From: Hysterangium stoloniferum
Lineage: Eukaryota; Basidiomycota; Agaricomycetes; Hysterangiales; Hysterangiaceae
Direction of reading: 5' to 3'
DNA length: 64,000 bases
Assembly (NCBI GenBank): GCA_015178975.1
Contig: WHVD01000017.1
Span: 62,001 to 126,000 of the forward strand
The translations under genes were made by a program, and so were the position numbers. Shown here piece by piece: positions 1 to 12,939 of the stretch; within the stretch, counting starts at the first letter, position 1; each line of letters begins with the position of its first letter. The notes below the pieces were generated by a model, which worked only from the letters and a program-made list of their open reading frames with translations, searched no databases and had not been told where the DNA came from.

Positions 1-174
1 TGACCCCCCAACCTCTCGACCCACGAACCTTGCCCAGACTCCCCGGGATTCCCGTCCACCCATTTGAAATTGGACAAGATGATCTCGCAAGGGCACAGCC
101 TATAAGCTGAAGCCAAGTCCTACCAGATTTCCCACAGGTTTCTCCAGAAACCATCCATGTATGCAAACCTAACA
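1..174 (+). repeat. 3' end of an LTR (family A)
   Basis: This matches, in inverted orientation, about 22132-22300, and more weakly the 3' ends of the LTRs at 7554 and 17544. All carry a core reading roughly GCTGAAGCCAAGTCC. It ends in CCTAACA, as an LTR should (..CA). Its 5' part lies outside the window. I infer an LTR remnant from the shared sequence and the terminal CA. Confidence 0.55.
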
Positions 175-2913
175 GTGTGTTCTAGTTTACCAAAGATAGC
201 TCATGTAATGCTAATATTTCAACAGTATGATGTGACATGCTGGATCATGTGTCTGTTTGGGTCCACTATGATTCACAACTGTTACATATGTACAATGTCA
301 CAAAAATGCATTATACATATATGCTACTAGTCTGAGTTGGAAAATGTTTCCCTCAGTTCTCATTTACTTATACAAGACTGAGGTTAGATATTCTAGAAAT
401 AATGCTCTATAACAAATACTGATTTGTTATTAGTATATTTGTTATAGGTTAGCAGTTATAGAATATAGGTCTCATTTACTTTATATGAGACTGAGTATAT
501 TTGTTATGGCTTCAATTATCAATGAGTGATACCCTCTGGCCAATATCAATACTTGAAAATGAGCTATAATACAGTGGGACCACTCCCCAGTCCACATCAT
601 GATCGTCATATGGAGTGAGGTTGGATGTGGCATTGGTGGATGTCCCTCGCATCATAATAATCGTTGGGGGGGGGGGGGGGGGGTCATAACAATTTCGCTC
701 TCTTTGGCACTGGAAGCATCCGCTTTGTTAACAGTGTACATGAAAGGCATATTTCATTTCGCACACCGATTCCTCCGTCCAAACTTCCACCTCGTCTTCA
801 GACAGTGGTACGCGTTGGTCGTATTCGCGTGTTCGGTAACATCAACTGAGCCCGTGTTTGATACAGTTCCGTCATCCTCAAAGCTTCACCCAGAATCTTT
901 CGCCTTATTCCCGCGTCGATGATCTGCTCGTGTCGTTCCAAACGCAAAAAGATTGTAGCCACTTGACCTCTCGTAGGAGGATCTCCCCCGGTATGATATC
1001 CTGGCTCCTAAGAGTTGTCTCATTGGAAGTTGACATTGGTGCGCTTTTTCGGTGCAGTTAGCCAGAGAGTTAATTTCCAGGTGTGGCTGTGCTCATACAG
1101 GATTCACGTGTTTCATCCCATCCTTTTTTAAACAACTTCAAAGCTCACTCAGTCTCATTCAATAATATAGGCTCCAATATACCTTTTATTTCTGCACTAA
1201 TTCTTTGCATTTCGTCAGATCGTCTACTGCAGAAAATGTAGTCAAAAGAATGATAACGTATTATTTGAGATAACAGTTATCCTAAATAAATACTAACTAA
1301 TTATTAATATTTCCGGATGTGGGACATTGAGTTGCCGGCCCCACATCTTAGCTTCAGTGAGCTGCTGACTCGTTACACTGGAACGTGATGGAGTCGTCGG
1401 GGATCTTTACTGATATTATATTATATTATCAATAGAAAAGACACATGGCATCCCCGAATAGTTTGGCGAGCCGTCACAGCATAATGTGGCAACTTCAGAG
1501 TGTTTTGAGCGCTATATTCCAGGGCAATGCGGCCTTCCTGTACATCCACAGCAGGAGAGACGCTGCCCTTCTATGGCGCAGGCAGACGGTGTTGTTTGGA
1601 CCGTATCTCTGGGCCTGGAACCCTTTCAATTAATGTAAGTTTTATTTCCCTCTTTAATCTGTTTTCAATAGCTATTAACTAACTTTCTTTGATTATTTCT
1701 ACATCATCATAGACCATAGGCACAGCTCCAACCACTGACCCCACCGCTTGCTCAGGTCCTCTACCAGACTAGGAGAGAAGTTGGGAGCCTGTATAGCAAG
1801 ACACTGGCAAGGTATGGATAAAGGGGCTCATAACATCATCATATTACCTCTAACTACCTCTCTCCCCCAAAACACATCATGAACCAATGCCAGCACCGCC
1901 TCTGCTGTCGTCTCCGACACCAGGCACGAACAACAAGCATGGATGACCCGGCACCACCTGCACCGCTGTGAGCCTGCGCCCGCAAGGCGGATTGTGAGAG
2001 CTCACGACACAGTGGAAGGTAAATGCGATGAAGGTGATGGTATACGACAGTGGGTCATGACCAAGACAAAAGGTGACCTGCAGATGCGATAACAATGGGG
2101 ATGTCCACCCACAGGACGTATGCGCTACCTTTGTTGAGTTTGTATCAGGTGAAAGTGAGCTTCACTCGGAACGCGAGGTAGTAGCGCTTTTCATTGTTAT
2201 TTTCTCTCTTCTTCCTGCCAGCCCCTGCCTCTCGCCTTCCACGCATTTATTAATTTACTTGAGTTTCTCACACCACTCGAAGTGTTACTTAGTTACATTT
2301 TTCCTACTTACGCTACTTAGATGATTATATCTACTTACCACATATTTGATCTAAGGACAAAACAGATAGTCATTGAACCTAGCTTTCTTAATTGAGTACC
2401 AAGGAGAAAAGTAGATCGTTGAATTTGCTGATGGAAAAGATTGAAAACCCTCCGTGAGCTTAAGACACTTTTTAGTTTCAAAAATGTGAGCATTGCCAAT
2501 AGTGTTTGATCGGATTTTACCCGATTTCGCACGGAGAATCAGCGTTGTGGGGTTCGTTCTACGGCCACAGCCCACCAGGGGCTGTACTGGCGCTTGTTGG
2601 AGCCTGTCCCGCAGGACGTGACGTCACTGGTAGGACAAAGGAACTTGAAAGATCACTTCTGCAAACGATGCGGATGCAGAGCGAAAAGTTGGAATGTATT
2701 TAAAAAAAGAATCAAGCACCACACCTGAAAAGAGCTGCGTTTCGCAAAGAAGACATCGGAGCTAGTTGATCCGACAAAATCTGATGCTGTAAACCCCCGC
2801 TGTTAGAAGTAACCGCCTCTTCCATTCATTTCAATCCACCCTTTAATGAGCGCCGCACCGGTACATTCAAATGACTCGCGAAGTACACACATTGAACCTA
2901 TTCCCACACCACC
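175..2913. other. No recognisable gene
   Basis: I see no domain or convincing exon chain here. Visible items are an 18-nt G run at 666-683, two imperfect copies of a block reading TCTCATTTACT near 358 and 472, and a short open frame at 1445-1633 (62 codons) with no recognisable similarity. The last 300 nt are probably the promoter of the permease gene that starts at 2914. Confidence 0.5.
2619..2626. promoter_or_regulatory. Palindromic CRE/ATF-type site upstream of the permease
   Basis: A perfect TGACGTCA octamer lies 288 nt upstream of the permease ATG. This is the classical binding site of CREB/ATF-type bZIP factors. Its position fits a promoter element, but regulation by a bZIP protein is inference only. 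Confidence 0.35.
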
Positions 2914-5900
2914 ATGACCTCTCCTTCCCCGCCTTCCTCGCTCAGTGTCCGCGATCCAATAGACGTTGAGAAGAAACCCAGCCCAGGTATACGAACTAAG
3001 GAGTATGTTGATGAGAACGCTGCAGAATCGGAGCAATTGAAGAGACAGTTGAAGAATCGGCATGTGCAGATGATTTCCATTGGTACGCACACTTCACAGC
3101 TGGCATTTTGATCGTGTGCGTGTTTTTTGACGCTGGATGTATCGATGTAGGTGGTGTTATTGGAACAGGTGCGGTATATGTCTGAATTTTTGAAGAGCAA
3201 TACCGATACAGCCATGTCCAAGGTCTTTTTCTGGGTACAGCAACCTCGTTAGCAGAGGGTGGTCCTGCTGGCCTTTTACTCGGATATACCATCATGTCAT
3301 CAGTATGCATTGGAGGTACGTTTCAACATCGATGCTCGATCATGCAGTGAAACCTAAGTTATATCCCCGCAGTCATGTTATCCCTCGGCGAGCTCGTTAC
3401 ATTCTTGTTCGTCCATTTCTTTCTTCTCTTTATCCCGACCCACATTATTAATACTTTCCTTGTACTCTGTAGACCCGTGGCGGGTGGTCAAATCACGCTC
3501 TCGGGCCGCTTCGTAGATCCGGCACTTGCATTCGCCATGGGATGGAACTATTGGTACTGCTGGTCTGTCAGTTTACCTGGTAAATTCTCGTGATGTGTTC
3601 ACTTGGAGGGATGAAGAGTACTGATTAATTGGTTTTTTTTTCTTTTGCATAGCGGAACTTTCGGCCGCCGCTGTGCTTGTCAATTGTAAAGTTTTGTCCG
3701 GATATTCTGATTGACTATATCAATTCATCTTTTCTGTTCCAGATTGGAATAAAAGTGTCAACGTAAGTACCTCTCTACGGCAAGCTACTCGACTGACAGT
3801 ACCAATACACAAATCATAGAATGCAGCATGGATAACGATATTCCTCCTTGTCGTCGTGACGATCAATTTTCTTGGTACTCGTGTATTTGGGGAATGCGAG
3901 TTTTGGTTTGGTAAGCAATTGCCAACGTTTTTTACTTCCATTCAGATGCTTCATGCTCATATACCACGCTGGCGTTGCCATTGCCATGCACAGCATCAAT
4001 AAAGGTCGTAACCATCATCGGTCTTATTATCCTTGGCCTTGTTATCGATCTTGGTGGTGCACCTGATCATGATAGACGTGGGTTTAGGTTTTGGGTGAGT
4101 CAGCCACCATATCATGGGATGAACTGGATATCAGTCAACTCCCCGTCGACTTCGTCATCACTTGCGTTATATACTTTTCAGCATCTTATCTCACTTTGAG
4201 TTTCGTTTCTTATTTCAACCCTTGTCTGCATGTATTTTATCGCATTTCAACGTTCGATGTGATCGCTTCTTATACTCTCAGTCTCTTATCTACGTATCAT
4301 CCTCCTTCATTACTGACGGCACACTTCAGCACAACCCAGGCCCATTCGTCCAATTCCTTGGCATCAAAGGCCCAAAAGGCCGTTTCTTAGGTTTCTGGTC
4401 TGTTCTTATACAAGCCGCATATGCATTTGTACGTTATCAATTCTCAGCTTTGCCTTCTCCAATCTCGCTTCCCTCTCTTAATCTTTAATTTCGTCTTCCA
4501 CAAGTACAATGCCGTACCCCCACCCGCTCCCTTAATCTCCACCACTAATCACCCTTCTTCCAGATCGGCACAGAAATTCTCGGGATGACAGCCGCCGAAA
4601 CACGGAACCCCAAGAAAAATATCCCGAGGGCCATAAGGGGTGTATATGTCCGTATTTGTGTGTTTTATATTTTGGGGGTGTTTGTGAGTCACTATTCCCT
4701 CCCATTCCGCTTGTACTTGAGTTAACCTTTTTTCCTTGTTCTTTAATTGATGTGCTAGATCCTCGGCCTTATCTGCCCAAGTAATGCGAGTGGTCTCACA
4801 ACTGGTAGTAAGACGGCCGCAGGTTCCGCTTGGGTTATTGCGATACAGATTGCGAGGATTAAGGCGTTACCGAGCATTATTAATGCGGCCTTGCTGAGTG
4901 TGTTCTTGCTCATTTTGTCTTCTCTTCACATTAATGACTTCATCACTTTCTCATTTCTTCACTTACATCACATTACATCGATATCTATCCCGTCACTCCG
5001 CTCCTGGTTACCTCTTACTCAACACTAATTATTGTATTATTATGTGCAGCGTCCGCCTGGTCGGCTGGCTCATCAGACTTATACACCTCTTCCAGGGCAC
5101 TGTATGGTCTTGCGGTGAATAGGCAGGCGCCGAGGATTTTTGCTAAGGTCGGTTTACAGCTCTCGGCGGCCCTTCATTCCCACTTATATCATTTACACAG
5201 ACGAATCGGTATGGGACACCGTATGTCTCTGTTGCAGCGTGCGCCTTGGTGAGTAAAATATATCCCCTTATTTCCTTCCGCAATTTCACTAATCCAGATG
5301 CTCGCTCTATCTTTCCTGCTCGCTCCCCTCGCTCCCTCTCTCTCCGACGCTCTTCCCTCCTTGATCGCTCTTACCTCGCCCATGCACCTTTTCCACTACC
5401 CTGCCTGCTCCCTACCAGATGGGCTTCCTATCCTTCATGGGTGTCACGTCCGGCTCCTCCAAAGTCTTTGGTTGGTTAAGCAACATGAGCTCCGTCACAG
5501 GAATGCTTAACTGGATGGGAATCTGCATCACGCTTATTCGATTCAGGAAGGGATTGAAGGCGCAGGGGATAGATGTGAAGACTCTGCCGTTTGTCAGTAG
5601 GTTGCAACCCTGGATTGCATGGTGGAGTTTGTGGTGAGCGTTTTTGTGTTGTTGTGTCGGGGCTCACTGTTATTTTCATTGATGTGTGTGCTGACTGGAT
5701 ATGCAATGACAGCTGGGTTGTGGTGATTATTTTGTTTGCCGATTGGTCGGTCTTTTTGAAGGGACAGGGACCGTTTGATCATGCAAGCTTCATATCCACT
5801 TACTTCCCTGTGCCGTTCTTTATCATGCAAGTCACCTTGCAATCTTCTCACCATTGACCTTTTCTAACTCTATTCACTGCCATCCAGTTTATACGCTGGA

Positions 5901-6030
5901 TACAAGCTCTATATGAAGACGACGATGGTTTCTGGCGAGTTTTTCTTTGATTGTCTCGAGCCTCTTGTGTGGAATCTAACTCGGGCATTTAGTGCATGAT
6001 ATGGATTTTGTGACCTTTGCAAATATTTGA
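2914..6030 (+). CDS. Amino-acid permease, APC superfamily (yeast amino-acid transporter type)
   Basis: This is probably a plasma-membrane proton-coupled amino-acid uptake permease. I assembled 18 exons that keep frame throughout and give 527 aa. The hydrophilic N-terminus is followed by the first helix with VIGTGLFLGT, then the hallmark LPVAGGQI and GWNYWYCW stretch, FLGTRVFGECEFWF, SIKVVTIIGLIILG, the loop PGPFVQFLGIKG, SFIGTE-like residues (AFIGTEILGMTAAET), and SSRALYGLA. The C-terminal tail HDMDFVT is typical of the family. The ATG at 2914 precedes an acidic cytosolic N-terminus of usual length. Exon 2 (3151-3168) is only 18 nt. Two introns near the 3' end use GC donors (5827-5887 and 5935-5992). 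Intron 4095-4329 is unusually long at 235 nt. No frame-breaking change was seen. Substrate specificity cannot be read from the sequence. Confidence 0.93.
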
Positions 6031-6418
6031 TTATAATTGAGTAGGGAAGATATATTATTTTATGTGGAGTGATTAGAGAGAGTTAGGAAGAGTTAAGTAG
6101 CTCACAAGTTGTCCCAGGGTCAACTAACTAGCGCCAGGCATTTTAAGATCATCCATAGCCTAGGTACACATATTTAAAGCGTAAACATCAGGAACATGGA
6201 AAACAGACAGTTGTGTTAAAAATCAAGAGCTCAGTCTCGTATGAATGTATAATGGATTGAGGTGTGGTTTGTGTATGTCGGCATAGTATAAAGAACGATG
6301 CCGCAACAAAGAATGAGGGAAAATGTGCTCCCTTGGGTAACCTTGACCGTATGTCCTAAATATAGCCGTTGTTTCGGAGTCTGATGCCACATTCCAATAT
6401 GCTGCTCACCCTCAGTGG

Positions 6419-6774
6419 GATAACCCCCCTCCCCAAAAATTTTTAGGATCCTTAGTAGAAGCCTTATTTTATTTAAACTCCAACAATGATCCATTGAATC
6501 CAATTAAAATTGGGTAAGGACCTTATGAGGATCGGAAATTTTATTGGATTCTAAACCTTGCAATCACATGTTAGATCCTTAACCGATTTTAATTCGGTCA
6601 TGGATCTTTTGAGGAATCCAAAATGATTGTCGGATTCTAAACCCGCCAATCACATGTTGGATCCTTAACCGACTTTAACCCGGTTAATGATCCGATGAGT
6701 GATTGGCGAAGTTTCTATAAAATAAGCCCCTCCGGAGGATCCTAAAAAATTTTGGAGCTAGGGTTTTCCCGGTG
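6419..6774. mobile_element. Foldback/MITE-like element, family A'
   Basis: The ends are imperfect inverted repeats: the left arm (AAAAATTTTTAGGATCCT then a TTATTTTATTTAAACT block) pairs with the right arm (ATAAAATAAGC, AGGATCCTAAAAAATTTT). The interior has two direct copies of about 105 nt around CAATCACATGTT. The right-arm end sequence (read in reverse, ACCGGGAAAACCC) is shared with the left end of the nested element at 56.87 kb, so both belong to one family. No coding capacity. Confidence 0.75.
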
Positions 6775-7553
6775 CCTGCCCTAGCTAGCTCATGCCATAA
6801 TGTAATACGGATAGCTAGTATACTTACTTAGCGGTATTGGTATTTTTTTCGACGAGTTGGTGTATACTAATTATCCCAGGGTGCTGCTAAGTTATCTGGG
6901 TGCTTCGTACGAACTGCTTATGTCACCTTGGACTTTTCGTGCACTTCTATTGCCCCTATCCATGGGTAAAAGTTATGCAATTTATCGCTAGATCTAAAGT
7001 CTAAATAACTCTAACGTGGGAATATTACATTAGGCGACAGCACCCACATGCTTTGTAACACATATTCGCATCGCATTTGTTTGGTCACACCATCAAATAA
7101 ATTTCATTTTCACCAGACGACTCAGATATCCATAGTGGAAGCAGTGAAACTAGCTATCAAGCGACTCCTCACTGAAGAAGTATACTCTGAAAACACACAT
7201 TGTTTTCAGTTGCCAGGTGACACTGGGAAGGAATGGTTAAAAATACAATCTTGAATGACCAATTGGTGTCCTGAAAATATTATGTTCCCAGTATGTGCCT
7301 GCTAGAATTAACAAACCACATTATCTGATATGAATATATTCAGAAAAAGACATTACATGGCCAAGTAGATATTTGTGGAAAAACACTTATGAGTGTGACC
7401 ATGCCAGTTCATATCAGTGTCAGACTACCAAGGACACAAGTCCTAGTTAGCAATGCCAACATGCAGTTATCAAATGTGGTTGCAATGCAAAGGTACATAT
7501 ATCACAACTTGTGGATGTGACAGGGTGCAGGTTGAATATCATTGATGCACAAT
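6775..7553. other. Unassigned, with an inverted-repeat match to 13.05 kb
   Basis: No gene seen. Positions about 7062-7130 (around TTTGTTTGGTCACACCATCAA) recur in inverted orientation at about 13038-13100, so this is part of a dispersed repeat, perhaps related to the MULE relic that follows. Confidence 0.4.
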
Positions 7554-8298
7554 TGTTACAACCGTGTCATAACCCCATCGCAACCTGATGGTCCCTGACA
7601 ATACAATTGTTTGCCTGCATTTCAATCATGAGTCAAGTCATCATATCGGCAACCGTTGGTATACTGACACTGATGTATCCTTTCACAGCTATCAAACCCC
7701 ATTTACACCCCTGTCAAGTTATACTTGTACCATCTGGTTATGCTTTGATATGTCCCTTTTTATTATGTTGATCTGTTCTACTCTATGTTTCACATATGCC
7801 CGTATATACTTGTAGCTCTTGTACTATTTTCTTTTCTCATAATCCCACTCTTGGATAATCATGGCCTCCAATCTTACTGTAACCTTCTGGTTCCTAGTCA
7901 AGTTTATTTGTCACTAATTGGACATTCCCACTCTTACCTAGTTAGTATTTTCGAGATGCCGATAATTAGTATTTAAGTCCTACTGTAATGTAGCTACAAG
8001 TCAATCAGAATATCAACTCGGAACACTTGTATACCTCTCTCATAGTCCTGCTCTAAGTATCCCACTCCTGCCTTTGCTTGTGCTCACTCACTCTCAGTCT
8101 CTGACCTTGCGACCCCCTACTGTCCTTCGGCTTCTGATCAGTGACTTACCAAGAGGACTATTCCACAGGATTAGTTTTCCACCTGCCCAAAATTTAAGGA
8201 TATCTGACAGTAACTTGCAAGGGTGCAGTACATATGTAAGCTGAAGCCAAGTCCTTCCATTTGGTCCCCATCGGTCTACTGACTTTAATCAGTTTTCT
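7554..8298 (+). repeat. LTR of family A, copy 1
   Basis: It starts TGTTACAACCGTGTCA and runs parallel to the LTR at 17544-18556 (TGTTACGACCGTGTCA) over its whole length, except for a 270-nt insert in the other copy. A TATTTAAG box at about 7972 followed by CAATCAGAATATCAAC is conserved in both and would be the LTR promoter. The 3' boundary is approximate because the end has diverged. Probably a solo LTR of a Gypsy- or Copia-type element. Confidence 0.65.
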
Positions 8299-8404
8299 GT
8301 TTGATAAGAAATTAATAAAAGCCATACTTCAAATGACCAGTGAAGAATTATCTGAGGTGTTACTGAGAATCTCATCACCATTACGTATCTAAGGCTTATA
8401 CTAT

Positions 8405-8989
8405 TTGCGGGTCACAGCAGAAGTAAAAGAAATGCCATTTAATCTCGAGATCAGTTCCAAGGATATCTACAATGCTGCACAAAGAAAAGCAAATAAAGAT
8501 ACATTTCTGGATAAGAATGTAGATGAGAGTCTCCAGTTATGGCTTGTAAAACTTCAAGAAAAGGGGTGGAAAGGATCACATGAGGCAACCTGAGGTGAAG
8601 AAGCTCAAGGAGGCTATATGATAGCTTTATGCTCATTATGGCAATGTCAGGTTAGTAAATATTTTTATTTCATGTATTAATATCACAGACACCCTAAATT
8701 ACTCTAGTTAATGCAACAATATGGTGATAGAGTCTGCTTAGATTCAACCCACAATACATCTCATGGAAAAAATGGAGAAAATGTATATTTGAGTACTTTG
8801 TTGGGTAGAGATCCCATTACTGGCAAAGGAGTACTATTGGGCTTCCTACTCACAAACCTTGAATCTCAGGGGGTGTCACAATTTATAAAAGCTTATTTAA
8901 TTCCTCTCATGTTCTGGTGCTTAGTGATACATTGAAGCAATTCCTGGAGTGGATGCAACAGAATTGCTGTTTTGATCCCCACACAATTA
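8405..8989 (+). pseudogene. MULE-type (Mutator-like) transposase fragment
   Basis: The translated block with YGDRVCLDSTHNTSHG, then GRDPITGKGVLLGFLLTN, and after a frame change SDTLKQFLEWMQQNCC, reads like the catalytic core of fungal MULE transposases: the DxTH region, then the GKG...LTN region. An upstream frame at 8405-8593 may be the preceding part. The reading frame is broken at about 8915-8930. The right side ends at the TA dinucleotide (8988-8989) where a Tc1-like element begins, so the remaining transposase was separated or lost. Non-functional relic. Confidence 0.6.
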
Positions 8990-9336
8990 CAGTAAGCAAA
9001 AAAAGGGTTGCAATGTTCAGTAAATTTTAACTTGAATGCTTATACTCCTGAAATAAATTAGCTACAATTAGGAAAGAATATAAGTTAGAAAGCCCTGTTT
9101 CTGAACTTTAACATGATAAGCAAGTTTGTTCAAAAATATTCACTCATTGCTGAGATATTAAATATCTTGTACAGGAGTATCATTGCAACCCTTTTTTTGC
9201 TTTCATTTTATAAACATAACGCTATATGTTCTAGTACTTGATATGACCTCCTTTAGCCTTTACCACTGCTGCAACCCTCCTAGGCATACTCCCAATCAAA
9301 TTCTGGACACCTACGACATTATTTGTATCCCCATTC
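8990..9336 (-). mobile_element. Partial Tc1-like element (terminal copy)
   Basis: It begins CAGTAAGCAAAAAAAGGG directly after a TA. It contains an internal inverted copy of its own end (CATTGCAACCC followed by seven T and GC, at about 9181) and then the 3' end of a transposase gene read on the minus strand. The same 350-nt block is repeated in direct orientation from 9338. It is a truncated duplicate of the neighbouring element. Confidence 0.65.
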
Positions 9337-9337
9337 T

Positions 9338-10551
9338 ACAATAAGCAAAAAAGGTTGCAATGTTCAGTAAATTTTAACTCGAATGCTTATAACTCCAGAG
9401 ATAAATTAGCTAAAATTAGGAGGAAATATATATTAGAAAGCCCTGTTTCTGAACTTTAACCTGATAAGCAAGTTTTTAAAAAATACTCACTCATTGTTGA
9501 GATATTAAATACTTTGTACAAAAGTATCATTGCAACCCTTTTTTTGCTTTCATTTTATAAACATAAAGCTATGCATTCTAGTACTTGGTATGACCTCCAT
9601 TAGCCTTGACCATTGCCACAACCCTCCTAGGCATACTTTCAATCAAATTCTGGCACACCTCTGGCATTATTTTATCCCACTCTACTTGTACCCTCTCCCA
9701 TAGCTCCAATATCCCTCTTGGGGCCCTCCCATACTCTCCTAGCTTCTTTTTCAGATGATCCCAGAGATGTTCAATAGGATTGAGGTCAGGGGACTATGCT
9801 GGCCAAGGAAGGACCTTATATCCATGATCTTCAAACCAAGGTGTAGCTTTCTTGGACTTGCGCTTGGGATCATTATCCTGCTGGAAGATGATAGTGGAGG
9901 GATTTTTGCCATAGAAGGAAAGGCTTTCCTGGAGTTCATCTTGCAGAATCTTGGTGTATAACTCTCTGTCCATCCTCCCATCAATCTTGCATGCATACCC
10001 AACTCCCTCCACAGCATGCAGCCCCACATCATTAGAGATCCACCTCCAAACTTTACAGTCTCTTTCACAAGCCTATTACTCAGATTCCCCCCTGCCTTCT
10101 TCCAAGCCCACCTCTTCCCATTTGACCCCAGCCTATTGATTTTGATCTCATTGGACCATACAACAGTCTTCCAGTCCTCTATAGTCCAATCCAAATGAGC
10201 CAGAGTAAAATCCATCCTCTCCTTCTTATGCCTTTTGGTAAGAAGGGGTTTCTTGGCCTTTACCACAGCCTTCATACCAGCTAATGTCTGGTGGTTATGA
10301 GTTGTCTGGTGGCTTTGAGTTGTCTGGTGGTTATGAGTTGTCTGGTGGTTATGAGTTGTCTGGTGGTTATGAGTTGTCTGGTGGTTATGAGTTGTCTGGG
10401 ATGTGAGAGACTGGTTGGTAGTGTTCTGAAGGATCTGGATGATCTGAGAGGCATTTTCAGCCTTCCCTGAGGTGATGAGATACTGGGCATAGCAACTATC
10501 AGTCTCAGAAAGCTTGGAAGGATATCCACCAGTGGGCTTCTGTGGGGAAGG
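9338..10551 (-). pseudogene. Degenerate Tc1-like transposase, 5' end lost
   Basis: The minus strand encodes Tc1/mariner-family transposase pieces in two frames: RHKKERMDFTLAHLDW, a WSNEIKINRLGSNG stretch where the first catalytic Asp position is occupied by Asn (the sibling at 23.4 kb has SDETKIN), KFGGGSLMMWGC, then after a frameshift (about 10020) IIFQQDNDPK and LPWPA, and SPDLNPIEHLW-like residues downstream. The N-terminal helix-turn-helix region is missing; the sequence runs into an LTR at 10552. Six in-frame 18-bp repeats replace part of the linker. This copy cannot be active. Confidence 0.8.
10288..10395 (-). repeat. 18-bp minisatellite inside the transposase relic
   Basis: Six tandem 18-bp units (plus-strand core GGTGGTTATGAGTTGTCT, one unit with CTTTGAG) are in frame with the transposase relic and encode TTHNHQ repeats, one of them TTQSHQ. 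The sibling transposase at 23.4 kb has no such repeat, so this is expansion after or during decay. Confidence 0.9.
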
Positions 10552-11597
10552 TGTTAGAATATTGCAAGCCATTGAGAGTGCTCACAGTCTGACTACACTT
10601 GGCTATTTAGTACTGCACAGTAGCTTAGTCATCACATGTATTTTGGTAGGGACTTTGTCATCCCCTCACCCACATGAAATCCTGTTGCATATTCTTACAG
10701 GTTATGGGCCCCACCAGTTGCCTCTAATTTGCTTAACTACTGCTACTACATCTAAACTATCCTTTTGTCATTGTCAAGCCACTCACCTTTGATCTTTGAG
10801 TGCAATGAGAGGTGGACTTACAAAGTGCAGCATTGGGACTAGTAATGAAAAAACTGTGGAGTGGCAGCTGTATATGGAGTGTGGTTTAGTGGGAATGGAC
10901 TCAGAGATTGTTGTACCTGTTCCAAGTACATCTATGGGTTTGATGAAGACAACAACATTCAACTTCAAGTTCTGTGAACTGACCTTTGCAAAGTAGGCCT
11001 GTTGTCCCACGAGTGGCCAGGCTATTCTGTTATTTGTGGGGACTAGGAGTTGTGAGCAGGGCTCTGCAGTTTAGCATGTGAAATCTGGGAGGTTAGGAGG
11101 ATGTGTACTAGGAATTGTGGGCCGAACGTACCATTTGATGCTAATGTAGCAGAGGTGTGGTCTGGGAGGTTGGGGGAATGTGTTCTAGGAGCAAGGGTCG
11201 CTCCAAGGTTCAATTCGATGCCAAAAGTACCAGATGGATTGCATCTAGTGGGCACAGCAGGTGTGTCTTTGATTTTCAGATGGATTGCGTCTAGTGGGTG
11301 TAGGTGTATTTTTCGATTTTGGATGGATTTTCGGACAGATTTTCGGACAGGTGTTCGGACAGGTTTTGTGTCAAGTCAGCACAGGTGTACATTCGAATTT
11401 TGGATGGGTTTTGGACGGGTTTTGCATCGAGTGGGCGTATTTTTATTTTGAAAAGGGGTTTATATTCTTGGTGGGTATATATGGATTTCCTACAAGTTCT
11501 AAACAACATGCAAAGTGTGTGTGAGAGAATATTGCAAGCCATTGAGAGTGCTCACAGTCTGACTACACTCGGCTATTTAGTACTGTACAGTAGCAAG
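10552..11597 (+). mobile_element. Short LTR retroelement without polymerase (TRIM-like family 3), copy 1
   Basis: A 148-nt left LTR (10552-10699, TGTTAG...TTACA) is followed at once by GGTTATGGGCCCC. That is the primer site complementary to the anticodon half of initiator tRNA-Met, as used by copia-type elements. The first 70 nt of the LTR recur at about 11525-11597 as a truncated right LTR. The roughly 820-nt interior carries no reverse transcriptase, integrase or protease and contains a short run of CGGACAG-type repeats near 11330. Interior and LTR recur in inverted copies at 20933-22131 and 23.1-28.1 kb. I infer a non-autonomous element. Confidence 0.75.
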
Positions 11598-11789
11598 TAG
11601 CAGAGACAGAATAGCTACCTGCAAGCAGGCTGTGGCATAGCTCATTCAGGTTCTCAGGTTTGACCCATAGAGTCCAGTGAAAGGGAGTAGTCAGAGTAGG
11701 AGGCAGTGGGAAGATGGAATTTGGAATTTGAATGGAAATAGGCCAGGAGTCACAAGGAAGTCACTGATGATGGTAGGTGGTGAGATGAC

Positions 11790-12915
<1,126 letters not shown>

Positions 12916-12939
12916 GTATAGCAGAGTGTTATGGAGTAC

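Noticed and set aside
666-683. 18-G run as a possible G-quadruplex
   Set aside because: A single homopolymer of uncertain length; likely a microsatellite or a base-calling artefact.
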